Part shown: positions 10,988 to 22,900 of the stretch, piece by piece
How positions within the stretch are numbered: position 1 is the first letter of the stretch
How the letters are laid out: every line of letters starts with the position of its first letter
Assembly (NCBI GenBank): GCA_015039365.1
Contig: WION01000214.1
Coordinates: 1 to 64,000, forward strand
Direction of reading: 5' to 3'
Length of the DNA: 64,000 nt
Origin: Amanita rubescens
Lineage: Eukaryota > Basidiomycota > Agaricomycetes > Agaricales > Amanitaceae
Notes under the pieces: generated by a model
The model's database searches: none
Told to the model about the DNA's origin: nothing
Seen by the model: the letters and a program-made list of their open reading frames with translations, nothing else
Translations under genes and position numbers: made by a program

Positions 10988-11433
10988 ATGGTGAGCGAGC
11001 TTTGGCGCTACTGGGTGTCCGTGAAGCTGATTCGGAGCATAGGGGGGAGGTGCAAGGTATCCGTATCCGACATATGTGTGGTCTCCAGCAGGTGAGCCTC
11101 TCATCCACGTCTCAACCTCGGCTGGTTGTGAACAACTCTTCTTTAGGTGGCTGGTGGACTCGACCTCATAATTGGCTATCGAACACAGCTATTGCGTTTA
11201 CTGGTATTATCGCGGCGACTGCTATGGTGTGGAGCATTAGTGCAAAGAACGAGGTTCGCAGGTTCACACATCGTCGTCGTGGTTGAGGTGCTCATAGGTG
11301 TACAGAGAAGAACCATCCAGCCTGATAGACCTATACCGTCTATGCTTGTACGTGTCACTTGTACCATGTGCTTCGGGCGATCGTTGACTCCCCTCTGCAG
11401 TGGGCGAAGGAGTTCAGGGAGAAGAAGGAATAG
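10988..11433 (+). CDS. Small single-helix membrane protein, copy 1
   Basis: Five tiny exons assemble into a 77-residue protein: 10988-10990 (only the ATG), 11043-11091, 11147-11253, 11306-11347 and 11401-11433. The first intron follows ATG directly as ATG|GTGAGC. The product starts MGGGARYPYPTYVWSPAGG, continues WWTRPHNW and a transmembrane helix (about residues 26-47, NTAIAFTGIIAATAMVW), and ends RPIPSMLWAKEFREKKE. The WWTRPxNW and RPIPS.W motifs and the size look like small fungal mitochondrial inner-membrane proteins. I do not name the family. Exon phases agree throughout, and the copy at 19078 assembles identically, which supports the model. Confidence 0.7.
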
Positions 11434-11861
11434 ATTCTTTTCCAATTCCTTTAGATATCTAAAGCAAACTCACTTGGCATCTACGTCTGAGCGGCACCAC
11501 GTAATGCGATTGTACCTTAACGGAGTAGTCCCCATGAACGAGGCGTGATCGTATTGGTCTTTCCCCAACCTATTTCCTTGGTAACTACCCTTTCCGTCCT
11601 AGATGGACATGCCAGCAGCAAACTGTGTACCCCTCGAAATTCGTCGAGTTGCCATGACTGCCACAGTCCCCGCCAGGTCTTACACCACTATTTCCTGAAT
11701 TCGAGGCCGAATATGAACGTATTTAGTTTGTGTTGACAGTGTCAATGCTAGTGAACGACTAGGTACCCTCAATTGAAGTCGCCGATGTATGCCGACTCGA
11801 GTCCTGCCTTTTTTGATCGCCGCAGGACATTGGGCGCTAAACTTCCCTTCCACAACCAATC
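11434..11861 (+). promoter_or_regulatory. Shared upstream region of a GTPase-kinase unit
   Basis: About 430 bases without a supported exon, repeated closely at 19527-19965 and more loosely at 27960-28596. Just before the ATG all six units keep a GGGCGCTAAAC-like block followed by a pyrimidine-rich stretch: 11831-11841 here, 19936-19946 in unit B, and recognisable forms before units C, D, E and F. It is probably core promoter or 5' leader. Confidence 0.5.
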
Positions 11862-14800
11862 ATGGATCCCCCTCAGGCATCGATGTCATCTACTGCTCCC
11901 ATCGAGACAACCCTGATACCTACGACAGACGAGATTGCGGAGATATGTCCGAGGTAATGCAGATCAGTCATGATGGAACCAACTCAACGTAGTACAGATT
12001 CCGCATCCTTGTCGCTGGACGCGTAAGGCTTGTTACCATCCCGTCCGCACATTCGGTTCATGGATCCTTTGATAGGCCGGCGCGGGGAAGTCATCGCTTA
12101 TCAACGCTATATTCAAGGCTTCCCTAGCGGTATACTTTCCGTCACCGTTCAGTGTTATCCATCAACAACTTAATGAGATTTAGGATGTCCGACATTTTGA
12201 AGCAGGCACAACCAATATCAACGCAGGAATCATGTCGCCTCACAACAAACACCTCGTCATCCATGAGTCTCCAGGCTACGAGCCGGAAGACGAAGAAAAG
12301 TTCCGTATTTTGGAGGAATTTATGACAAGGCGGAATCAGGAGTCTTTTACCGAGAGGCTTCATGCAATTTGGTGTGTTCAAAGACGATGCGAATTGGTCT
12401 ATCCAATTCATGTTACGCGACAGGTTCTGCATTACTGCACCTTACGCTGGTGGCCCAATATTCCAAGCGTGGGACGAGAAGATTTTCAGGTTGAATCAGC
12501 GCAAAGGTGATTACTTGCGATCCTTATCCCGATTTTTGCTGATTGTGATAACAGTGCCGATAATCGTCGTTTATACAAAGTTTGACCTTTTCATGGCGAA
12601 CAGCCAGCGCAGGGGCGAACGCAACACGGGGAAAGGCGATCTGGAGTCCGCAGAGAAGCATTTCTATGATAAGTATGGCCAGTTATTCGCAAAATCTACG
12701 AAGAACATCGAGGGTCGGGTACCATACACTATTGTCTCAAGTGCGTTCGTGTCTCTAGTTGCTTGGTATTTATTCACATTTCCATCCAGAATTTCAGCCC
12801 GAAACCTTGGTACGACTGGTCGAAATGACAATGGAAGCTATACAAAAACGATTCAATTCGTTTGCCCCTGAGCAGGGCGCTACTTCAGATATCAATTTAT
12901 TGCTCGATTTTGGCCTTCGTGTACGTATAAAGCTTGGTCAGCTAGTTTTTGCATGATTGATGCTATAACTCGTCTAGCTTCTTCAACAAGGTGGCCCATC
13001 AAATTCTGGTATCAAAGATGAGCATCAAAAAACCCGGAGGCTGATGTCCAAATTAATATCCGGCATGGACCGCATGCCAAGGTTTCTATCTGTTACCGAT
13101 GTCATGATCAAGACAGATCTCGACACCATTGATATGGCACAGTTTGGACGCATTTTGCAGGGTGAAGACAAAGGAAAACAGGTCGCATTGAAGGTGGTAC
13201 ATAAGGGCCATAATCACGTCAGCGTAATGCCACTTATTCCCCATAATATTAATTTACATCGTTAGAATTCACCCAAAAAAGGTTTCTATCGCGAAGTGCT
13301 AGCGTGGCGCTCCCTCACGCACCGTTTTATCCTCCCTCTGTTGGGAATATTTGAAAAGGAATCATATATGTTTCTCGTTTCGCCGCTCATAACGAATGGA
13401 ACCTTGATTCAATGGAGAAAAAATCAGACTCCAATCATAGCTGAGATACACAGGCTGGTAAGGTTTCGATACTTGTCAGAATGGTGAAATGGAATGACTA
13501 AAGCATGTTAGATGCTGGAGGTTGCTGAGGGTGTTCAATATGTACACTTGGAAGGCATTGTGCATGGCGACTTACGCGGGGTGTGTATTGTATATCGTAC
13601 TTCGCCAACTAACTCTTATCTTTATCTGCTAGGAAAACATCCTTCTCGACTCCGCCTTCCACTGCCAGATATCCGATATGGGATTCCAACGTGACCACGT
13701 TATCGGTGTTAAACTTTTCTGCTCCAGAGCTGTTTGCTATGTGCAACGTATGTCACCAGTTCGACTGCGACGGATGGCACAGCGATCAAGCGGTGCAGAG
13801 GATGCAAACGATGCAGACAGACGTGTATGCTTTTGGCTGCCTTCTCTACGCAGTGAGTCGTCAACTTGTCCAGCGCACTTAATGATGACTTGTCCAGATA
13901 TTTTTTGATACCGTGCCCCTTGAAGATAAAAATCCGTTACACATTCCCTGGCTCATCACTCGCCGAGGACGTCCAGCCCGATTGAATAGTCCCGTGATGG
14001 ATGATGGCATCTGGAATCTCATCGAGCAATGTTGGATACATAACCCTTCTGAGCGTCCAACAATGGAGCAGATTGTGGAAACTTATGTCTCGTTTCTAGC
14101 AACTCTATCATCGCTACTCACCACACTTAGAGAGGTATGCGCATCACGGGCGTTCAAGGTACTGGGACTAACAACCACTAGTTAGCAGCAGGCGACGGCT
14201 CGATAGTTAACGACCTTACGAATCGTCTCATGCGCAAACTGTTGGAACAATATAAATCTGATACTATCGCGTCTGAACTGACAACTTCAGATGTCAAGTT
14301 ATTCCTCGATTTTGCACTTCATGTACGATGCTTCATTGTTAGCGTTTATCTTTCCTAATACATTACCCCTTCTAGCTACTCCATGATGGTAGTCTATCAA
14401 ATTCTGGCATCCGAGATATGAACCGAAAAGCCAGGAATCTGATGTTCGAACTAATAGAGAACAGGGGCATTATGCCTAAATCTCTGTTTATCACTGGTAT
14501 CACGACCACGACTAACCTCGAGGCCATTGGTTTCCAGGGCGAACACGATGGCAAGCAGGTTATGCTACAAGTCGTGTACAAAGTTCACGAAGATGTAAGC
14601 GCATTGCCATTTTCTTCACTTTCAATATTGATTTGTCTCGCACTACTAGGATTCGCTCAGAAACTGTTTCTATCGTGAAGCTCTAGTATGGCGATCCCTT
14701 GCACACCAATTTGTTCTCCCTCTACTGGGTGTGTTTGAAGAGGAATCACAACCATTCCTCACAACGACATTGATGATAAACGGAACGCTAACTGATTGGC

Positions 14801-16951
14801 GAAAAAATTGGAAGCCAGATGTAACTGAGATACACCAAATGGTAAGGTTAAGTGCTTCACACGACAGTTGAAGGGAGTAACTTGTTTTTGTTAGATGCTG
14901 AAAATAGCCGAAGGCATTCAGTACATTCACTCGGAAGAAATTGTGCATGGTGACTTACGTGGGGTAGGTTATCGCGCATTGCCGCCACATTTCACCAATC
15001 AATTCATAATTGAATTCCCAGGAAAACATCTTTATCGACTCTTCCTTCAATTGTCAAATTGCCAATATTGGATTGACACAACGTTCAGACAACATTCAAT
15101 CATTGATGTTAAACTTTGCTGCTCCAGAGCTGTTCTTCCCGAGCAACAAGTGTGACCGGCCAGACCCCCATGAAGGTAGTGATTACATCATTCAAGGATC
15201 GAAAACGAGGCAAACGGACGTGTATTCATTTGGCTGCCTTTGCTATGCGGTAAGTCTCTCTCCTTATCTAGGGTGTTAAATGACGACTCCTTGTCTAGAC
15301 ATTTTTTGATACTGTGGCTTTTCAAGATCTACATGGATCACAAATCGTTCAACTGGTCACAAACGGAAAGCGGCCCGTCCGGCTTGACAGTCCACCGATT
15401 GATGATGGCATTTGGAATGTTATCCAGCATTGTTGGCTGCAAGATCCTTCTAAGCGTCCGATGATGAAGCAGATTGTGAAGGCTGGCATGATGTTCACTT
15501 CTCTTCCATTGTTACTTGCTTCCCTGAGTGAGGTGTGTGCCTTAGAGGTATCAGCGCGATTATACTGACAACCGCTACTAGTTAACGGTATCTAGTGGCT
15601 CGATGGTTAATGAAAATACCGTTCGTCTGATTTGTGAACTATTGGATCTGCCGGGGTATGATGTTATGGGTACGAAATTGAAGAATGAATCAGACGCCGA
15701 GCTATTGCTTGCCTTTGTAGTTGACGTATGTTTCTTTCTACTTGTTGCTCTAATTTCAAACTGACACCTCACTTTCCATAGCTGCTCCGTGAAGGTAGCC
15801 TGGTGAATTGTGGCATTCAAGACGCAAATCGAAAGGCTCGGAAACTGATGCATAAGCTGATATCACCAGACGTTGTGCCCAAATTTCTATTTCTCAACGA
15901 TGTCAGGACAAATTTTGACACCAAAGTTGGTATAGGAGGCTTTGGTCGTGTTTTCAAGGGCGAATACAAAGGGAAGCCCGTAGCGCTTAAGGTGGTAGAT
16001 AAAGGCCGAAAGCAGGTTAGATCACGTCTATTCTCTTCCGCCTGCGGCCTTACTAACTTTGCTTGGTAAGGGTTCACTCAAACAAGATTTCTGTCGCGAA
16101 GCGCTCTCTTGGCGTTCACTTGTACACCGCTCTATCCTTCCTCTACTAGGAATATTTGAAGATAGATCACAGCTATACCTCGTTTCACCGTTCATGACAA
16201 ATGGAACATTAAGTGAATGGAGAAAGAAGCAGACACCCCGTGTAGCCGAACTTCATAGGCTGGTAAGAATTACCTTGATAGCGGTTCAACTTCGGAACAC
16301 CATTATCCGTTAGATGCTAGAAGTAGCTAAGGGCGTTCATTATATTCACTCGGAAGGAATTGTGCATGGCGACTTACATGGAGTAAGTACTTTAATTTCG
16401 TACGTTTCCAATCAATTCATTCCATTGCTTACCAGGGGAACGTCCTGCTTGACCCTGATCTCCACTGTCAAATCACTGATTTCGGGTCAACTCGACACGC
16501 TGAAGCCACTGTCACTCGAACCACAACAGCGCTTTGTCTAAGTTTTGCTGCGCCTGAGTTATTTGGTGTGTGCATCGAATGTGGTCGGTCCGATTGCGAT
16601 GGGTGCTATGAAGGTTACGAAAAGCATCATACTTGCAAAACAACGGAAACCGACGTTTACGCATTCGGGTCACTTTATTATGCGGTCCGTTTCATTTTTC
16701 TTCAATTATCCAGCATCCTCATCCTAAGCAAATTGTGACTTACACAGGTATTCTTTGATACCGTTCCTTTTCATGGAATTAACGACTTTCAAATCGTGCG
16801 ACTCGTCATGGATGGAAAACGCCCGGATCGATTGGAAAGGCCGAAGATGGAAGAAAATGCATGGGGTCTCATCCAGAACTGTTGGGAAACCATTCCTTCT
16901 AAACGTCCGACAATGGAAGAAATAGTGGCGGTGTCAACTCCGCTTCCGTAA
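11862..16951 (+). CDS. Unit A: GTPase domain plus three TKL kinase modules, frame broken
   Basis: ATG at 11862 starts MDPPQASMSS. Early exons are 11862-11953, 11998-12022, 12076-12129 and from 12184. The P-loop is split by an intron and reads GRAGAGKSS. The switch II equivalent is HESPGYEPED, and the N/TKxD motif is VVYTKFDLF near 12572. After the GTPase the sequence jumps from VEMTMEAIQKRF straight to SDINLLLDFGLR at about 12885. About 1.2 kb of helical region seen in units B-F is therefore missing, as is the first linker half. Three kinase modules follow (A1, A2, A3). A1 changes frame in its activation segment near 13690. The last exon ends at taa 16949-16951. Either this is a decaying copy or one base is wrong. 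Neighbours are the small membrane gene upstream and M-type relics downstream. Confidence 0.7.
12978..14136 (+). other. Kinase module A1 (degenerate)
   Basis: The linker LLQQGGPSNSGIKDEHQ precedes a kinase fold. The glycine loop is lost (MAQFGRILQG) but the lysine of VALKVV remains. The catalytic loop is HGDLRG and DFG is replaced by SDMG. Near 13690 the frame moves by one base before SVLNFSAPELF. The Cys insert after APE is CNVCHQFDCDGWH. Probably non-functional. Confidence 0.75.
14182..15533 (+). other. Kinase module A2 (pseudokinase)
   Basis: The linker LLHDGSLSNSGIRDMNRKAR is intact. The glycine loop is shortened to LEAIGFQGEHDG and the ATP-anchoring lysine is glutamine (VMLQVV). The catalytic loop HGDLRG is kept. 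DFG is replaced by NIG (QIANIGLTQ). The insert after APE has lost its Cys pattern. All exons stay in frame, so this looks like a maintained pseudokinase rather than debris. Confidence 0.8.
15582..16951 (+). other. Kinase module A3 (catalytic motifs kept)
   Basis: This module has the full set of motifs: glycine loop VGIGGFGRVFKGEY, lysine VALKVV, helix-C glutamate in CREALSW, catalytic HGDLHG followed after an intron by GN, and TDFG. The APE motif is AAPELF, followed by CIECGRSDCDGC. HRD is HGD, keeping the catalytic aspartate. It ends the gene with SKRPTMEEIV. Confidence 0.8.
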
Positions 16952-17099
16952 GGCCCTCTATGCTCGGATGCGGTACTCCGAATTGTGAAATAGCCATGTA
17001 CTTATATAATTCTCGGAAAAATTATCCCTCGTTCAATTAAACCTGCATCTCGATCATAGCGGCAGCCGAGCCCCAATTACCACTTAGCTGTAGGAAAGA

Positions 17100-17560
17100 T
17101 GACATTTACGACTACTGATAGCGTAAGACGATGGCACTGTGATGGTTACGGCCACCTCTAGTCAGGGACGTCGACGGCTCATTGAGACAGATAATCCAAC
17201 CGGTTGCGTCGGTGCGATTCCGGCGGGTTCCATGATTGGAGCCAACCCTTACAGGCGCCTCGTAGAAAAATCGTTGGGTGCTATGGATTTATGCCTGCAT
17301 GTATATGACCCACGACCATTATCATAGCGCATTAAGACGATGCTGGGAGTCGGATATCAAGCCCGGTGTCACGAAGCCGTGCCAATTGTGACACTGACCC
17401 GCCTTGAGAACAACCAGAATCGGCGCGCGGTGTGAACATGCTGGCACTTTTAGTAATATTTATAAACCCACGGCGCGTTCCTCACGCCTCCACACCGTCC
17501 TAGGATTCCACTCCTACTAGCAATGCATTTTCTGTCAAGCTTGCATCACACTGAAGTCCA
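17100..17560 (+). repeat. Relic of the 5' flank of an M-type gene
   Basis: This stretch resembles 36500-36850, the region upstream of M2. Shared strings include 'cctcgtaga', 'tatgcct', 'aatatttataaacc' and 'tcctaggattccactcctac'. The TATA-like box survives at about 17457-17465. The matching coding exon is gone after about 17560. I read it as a promoter remnant left by a deletion. Confidence 0.6.
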
Positions 17561-18239
17561 TTAATTTCTACTCCCAGGCATCGCATACGCCTGTATGCGC
17601 GTGTTTTAGGTGCTTAGAACGCTCCCGCTGTGCCTCGCACCACCACAACTAGCATCTGCGTTCTCATCGGGACCCTCAAAAACAAGGCAAAAACAACCGA
17701 AACCCTTAATTTATTAATACTTCATGTAAGCCCGGGTCCTCCTCGTTTATTGAACTCGAGTCGCGTCCCTTTTCTAGTTCCTCGCCGTCCTGTGTTGAGC
17801 CGCTCAATAACGACTGATTTGCCCGATAGGTTCGCATATGCTTTAGGCTTTGGCGCAGTCACACGAAACTTCTTGATTTCGCAAACTCTCACTGCAACTC
17901 GCTTTCTTCCCAGTCTCTCACAAGTCTCTCACCCGACCCATTTTCGCATCGGTCTCGCCGCAACTCGCTTTCAGTCAGTCTCATATTCTCGCGGCTCGCT
18001 TGCTTATTACACTCATAGGTCTACAACGGCATTCTCATGGCCACCAATCATTGTTTGATAGATATTTCCGTTCTCAAACGATCATTGTACGTGCTAGTTA
18101 TACAACGTGAATAAAGTATTGCAAACTACCGAAACTGGAGTGAAGTATGGTTTTCAGTCAGCTCTCGAGTGTCTTCAGGCACCTTCAAAGTCATAGTAAA
18201 CGTACCTCGCACCTGCGAGGATTTGGATCGCGCTCAAAG
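17561..18239. other. No gene recognised
   Basis: Contains a plus frame at 17630-18058 rich in Arg, Ser and Thr, with short imperfect repeats around 'caactcgctttc' near 17895 and 17955. No domain or splice pattern supports it as a gene. Confidence 0.3.
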
Positions 18240-18860
18240 TCTTGAAAGTGGACCCTGACGTTTTCGTGATGAATCTCATCCAGAGTTGTTGGAAATCTCC
18301 TCCTCTTGAACGTCCGACAATAGAGCAGATCGTTAAGATCAATGCTCTATTCCCTTATTCCGCATCCGCAATCTCCGAGTTATGTACTGCACAGTATTTA
18401 TTACAACCATGTATCGTCAAAACTCAGTGTAGCAAATATTACGGAGGGCTATGTAACTGTGTAGCCGATGTTAAGCAAGCGAATCAAGCCGTTTCACCAA
18501 ATCACCAATATCATTCGGCCACCTAGACCAGCATCGGCAGAGAAGCTTCCTCATTTTGTCATCCAACCCACGCTTGACGATATGGTCGTCTATGGGGCGG
18601 TTAGGCAGTTCACCCCGCCCCTTTTTGAAAATCAAGCGGTTATTCTTTTTAACATCCGAGTATGGCATTTCGTGTGTAAACAGCTAAACGAATTTCAGTA
18701 TACCGATATCAAACGTAAAAGAATATCTGGCCCGACCTGATTTCTACCGTGAGAGGTACGATACATACTCGTTTAGAGCGACCCCTTCACATGATTGGAT
18801 AACGATGACGAGAACGTCTCCACCAACCGCCTCACTAGGAAAACGGTGCGGAATTCCAAG
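18240..18860. pseudogene. Collapsed copy of a kinase tail plus an M-type gene
   Basis: Plus strand 18260-18330 matches the kinase end of unit B (NLIQSCWKS, LERPTIEQIV). Minus strand 18471-18735 matches the 3' exon of M1 (KKGRGELPNRP, LLCRCWSRW), with a nine-base loss where M1 has RPP. From about 18742 to 18860 the sequence matches the first exon of M1 on minus (26890-27010). About 1.6 kb of M1 between these parts is missing here, with a clean junction near 18740. It is therefore an internally deleted duplicate of 24800-27060. Confidence 0.8.
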
Positions 18861-18995
18861 GCGGAATTTCAAATCATAGCGCCCCTAAGCGCGTGCTAGT
18901 TGTTGGGAATGGCAAACCGGTGGACCGAGGGAAGGGAACGAAACTGAGAGGCTGAGGATCACGGGAACGGAAAGGTGACGAAGGAATAGAGGATG

Positions 18996-19050
18996 GTAAG
19001 GTTAGGTCTAGGGTTTACTATTTGGTCACGTTTGTTGTCTAGGGTTAGGA
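18996..19050 (+). promoter_or_regulatory. Telobox-like tract, copy 2
   Basis: Same arrangement as at 10885-10945: 'aggttaggtctagggttt' followed by 'ctagggttaggag', 30-80 bases before the ATG at 19078. Confidence 0.45.
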
Positions 19051-19077
19051 GTCACAACACCGCGAACGAAAATTGAC

Positions 19078-19526
19078 ATGGTGAGCGAGCTTTGGTGTTA
19101 CTGGGTGTCCGCGAAGCTGATTCTGAGCATAGGGGGGAGGTGCCAGGTATCCGTATCCGATGTATGTGTGGTCTCCGGCAGGTGTGCTTCTCATCCACGT
19201 CTCAACTTCGGCTGGTTGTAAACGACTCTTCTTCAGGTGGCTGGTGGACTCGACCTCATAATTGGCTATCGAATACGGCTATTGCGTTTACTGGTATTAT
19301 CGCGGCGACTGCTATGGTGTGGAGCATTAGTGCAAAGAACGAGGTTCGTATTCGGTTCCTACACCACCATCGTGGTTGAGGTGCTCATAGGTGTACAGAG
19401 AAGAACCATCCAGCCTGATAGACCTATACCGTCTATGCTTGTGCGTGTCACTTGTACTATGTGCTTCGGGCGATCATTGACTCCCCTCTGCAGTGGGCGA
19501 AGGAGTTCAGAGAGAAGAAGGAATAG
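19078..19526 (+). CDS. Small single-helix membrane protein, copy 2
   Basis: A near-identical duplicate of 10988-11433 with the same five exons: 19078-19080, 19133-19181, 19237-19343, 19399-19440 and 19494-19526. All splice sites and the frame are intact. The visible residue change is YPTYVW to YPMYVW; most other differences fall in introns, as expected if the protein is under constraint. It is followed, as in copy 1, by about 440 bases of shared sequence and a GTPase-kinase unit, so both were duplicated together. Confidence 0.7.
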
Positions 19527-19965
19527 ATTCCTTTCCAATTCCTTTAGATATCTAAAGCAAACTCACTTGGCATCTACGTCTGAGCGGCACCACGTAATGC
19601 GATTGTACCCTAACGGAGTAGTCCCCATGAACGAGGCGTGATCGTATTGGTCTTTCCCTAACCTATTTGTTCGGTAACTACCCTTTCCGTCGTAGATGGA
19701 CATGCCAGCAGCAAACTGTGTACCCCTCGAAATTCGTCGAGTTATCATGACTGCCAGTCTCTGCCAGGTCTTAAACTTCTAAGCTTCCTGAATTCGAGGC
19801 CCAATATGAACGTATTTATTTAGTTTGAGTGGACAGTGTCAGTTATTCACTACCCTTGAAAGTTGCCGATGTATGTATGCCTCTGCCTTTTTTGACCAAT
19901 TCGGTCGGCGTTTATTTAAATTGCAGGACAATTTTGGGCGCTAAACTTCCTTTCCACAATCAATC

Positions 19966-22900
19966 ATGGATCCCCCTCAGGTATCGATGCCTTCTACCGT
20001 CCCCATCGAGCCAACCCTTGTACCCACGACAGACGAGATTGCGGAGGAATGTCCGAGGTAACGTAGTTGCAGTCACTGATGGATCCAACTGAACGCGATA
20101 CAGATTCCGGATCCTTATCGTTGGTCGCGTAAGACTTGTTTACCGTCCCATCTGCATGTTCAGTTCATGGATCCCGTGATAGCCCGGCGTAGGGAAATCG
20201 TCGCTTATCAACGCTATATTCAAGATCTCTCTAACGGTCTACCTTCTGTCACTGTTACCCATCAACAACTTAACGAGATATAGGATGTCCGACATTTTGA
20301 AGCAGGCACAGCCAAAATCAACGAAGGAATCACGTCGCCTCACAATAAACACCTCGTCATCCATAACTCTGAAGGTTATGAGCCAGGAGACGAAGAAAAG
20401 TTCCGCATTTTGGAGAAATTTATCACAGAGCGGAGTCAGAAAAAGACCATTAGCAAGAGGCTTCATGCAATTTGGTGTGCTCATAGATGATATGAATCGG
20501 ACATTCCAATTCATATTATTCGACAGGTTATGCATTTCTGCACCTTACGATGGTGGCTCAATATTCCAATCATGGGACGAGAGGATTTTCAGGTTAAATC
20601 AGCGCAAAGGTGATCACTTGCGATCCATATCCCGATTTTTGCTGATTATGATAACAGTGCCAATGATCGTCGTTTATACAAAGTTTGACCTTTTCATGGT
20701 GAACGACTGGCACCGGCGCGAATGGAAGGGTGACGGTAGTCTGGAGTCCGCAAAGAAGTATTTCAATGAGAAGTATGGCCAGTTATTTACGAAGAACATC
20801 GAGGGTCAGATACCATACACTATTGTCTCAAGTGTGTTCGTGTCTCCAGTTTCTTAGTATTTACTCACATCTCCATCCAGAATTTCAGCCCGAAACCTTG
20901 CTACGACTGGTCGAAACAACAAGGCAAAATATACGCGCCGAGTCTGCGAGCTTATTGCGCTGGCTCTCACCCGGTAGATGTCATTCCGCTAATGCAACTC
21001 TTTCAATAATCAGTTGGCAGGATCAGTTGAAGACTTTCTGGATGCAACACGGATTGCTTTTACAACAGCGCAGCGTGTTGATACCTCGGATAAGATCGAC
21101 GCGTCAATAAAGTAAGTATCTGTCTAGAATAGGATAGACCTGGTGTCTTATTATTATCGTAGAGTGGGGAAAAAGAGTAAATCGAAACCTCGGCTTTTTT
21201 CAATGTCCTCACTGCGATTCACAGAGTATTGGAGAGCAATAACATCTGGGAGACACTTCCAAAAATTTAGCCTGGAAAAGTGCTTAGACGTGATACACAA
21301 AGACCTTGTTGCCATTTGGAACATCCGGGAAATGGAAGAGGTACGTGCAAGAGAATATCTCAAACGTGTCTTTGAATCCATCGTATCTTGATACTAGTTC
21401 TTCCTCAGTGATGTGTTTTCTCGCCAGATGTTGGTCTTTGTGGGTGAACTTTGTAATCAGGATCAGGGGAATGACAGCTCACTGTGAGCGGATATGATAC
21501 ATCAATGATAATTTAAATCAACGTGATTAACATTAACGACAAGGGCCATGATGGCGCCGGCGGGCCTAGCGAATTTGTGGGCCAGCGGTATCTACAAAAG
21601 ATGGTAAGCACATGCGGCTCTTTATCGTAACGTATATTCAACTTCTGACAGTCCCGAGCACGTCTATTGTCTGATGGGTTACGTAGTGGATCTCACGCTC
21701 ATCCTACAAGCCGTTTTCCTAGTTTCCCTTCAAGATCATTCCGAGGGCAAAGTTTTACTAGACCGCGTAAAGGAAGTCGTTTACAAATTTTATTTCTCAG
21801 AAAAGAAAAAACGTATTCATAATGCAATCCGGGACTTTCAGCCCTTGTTCACAAAGGGTGATGTGGTGGATAAGATCGAGTTTCTGTTAAAGGACAATGA
21901 GGTATGCAAATTATATTTTTGCCTAAACTCAGTACTGATCGTGCGCTTTCGATGATTCCGCTATAAATGACGAAGATCGACACACAGTTTGACCTAAATA
22001 GACCAGTCCTTCCATCATTGCTCAGAATACTTAGGTTCGAAGTGGGTACCGTACTTTTGAACCATCACCGCTCCGTCGCTAATGACTACCAGCTAAATGC
22101 TAATGGCCTGATAGTAAACCAGATTATCCTTGAGCTCACGCGGAAGCTATTCGATTCGCTATCCGATTCTCCAAACTATGTCAGACCTGACTACGGCACC
22201 ATCCTTGCGGAGTTAGATAATCCTTCGGACATCGAAGTATTACTTGATTTTATCTTCGACGTGCGCTTGTTTTTGTTTCGCCTGATTGACATTGTTATTT
22301 ATTTCATTCAACAGCTACTCCTTTATGGTAACCTGTCGAAATTCGGTATTCCAGATGCGAACCGAATAGCTAAGCGTCTGATATTCAAACTTGCATCTAC
22401 GACGAATGTCATTCCAAGGTCACTATTTATTACCGACGTCAAAAGAGAGATGGATTCTGGCGTCGTTGGTAGCGGTGGCTTTGGAAGTGTTTTCAAAGGC
22501 GAATACGGAGGGCGGCTGGTCGCATTGAAATTGCTGAACAAAGTTTGTCATCAAGTCAGTCGATCACCATTTTCAACTTCCCAATATTGATGTTTTGGCA
22601 AAGAGTTCGCTCCGAAAAGATTTCCTTAGAGAAGCTGTTGCCTGGAGATCACTTTCGCACCGCTTTATTCTTCCTTTGTTTGGAATATATGAAGAGAAAT
22701 CTTGGACGTTCTTAGTATCACCATTCATGATGAACGGAACTTTAAGTGGATGGAGAAAGAAGCAAACACTAACTGTAGCTGAAATACTTAGGCTGGTGAG
22801 ACGATAGTGATTGGCTATTGAAACAGTTAGACAATATAGCTAATGTCTATTATAGATGACAGAGGTAGCTGAGGGCATTCGGTATCTTCACTCGGATGGA

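Noticed and set aside
11862..16951. Classical NLR immune receptor
   Set aside because: The N-terminal domain is a TKxD GTPase, not NB-ARC or NACHT, and there are no LRR, WD40, ankyrin or TPR repeats.
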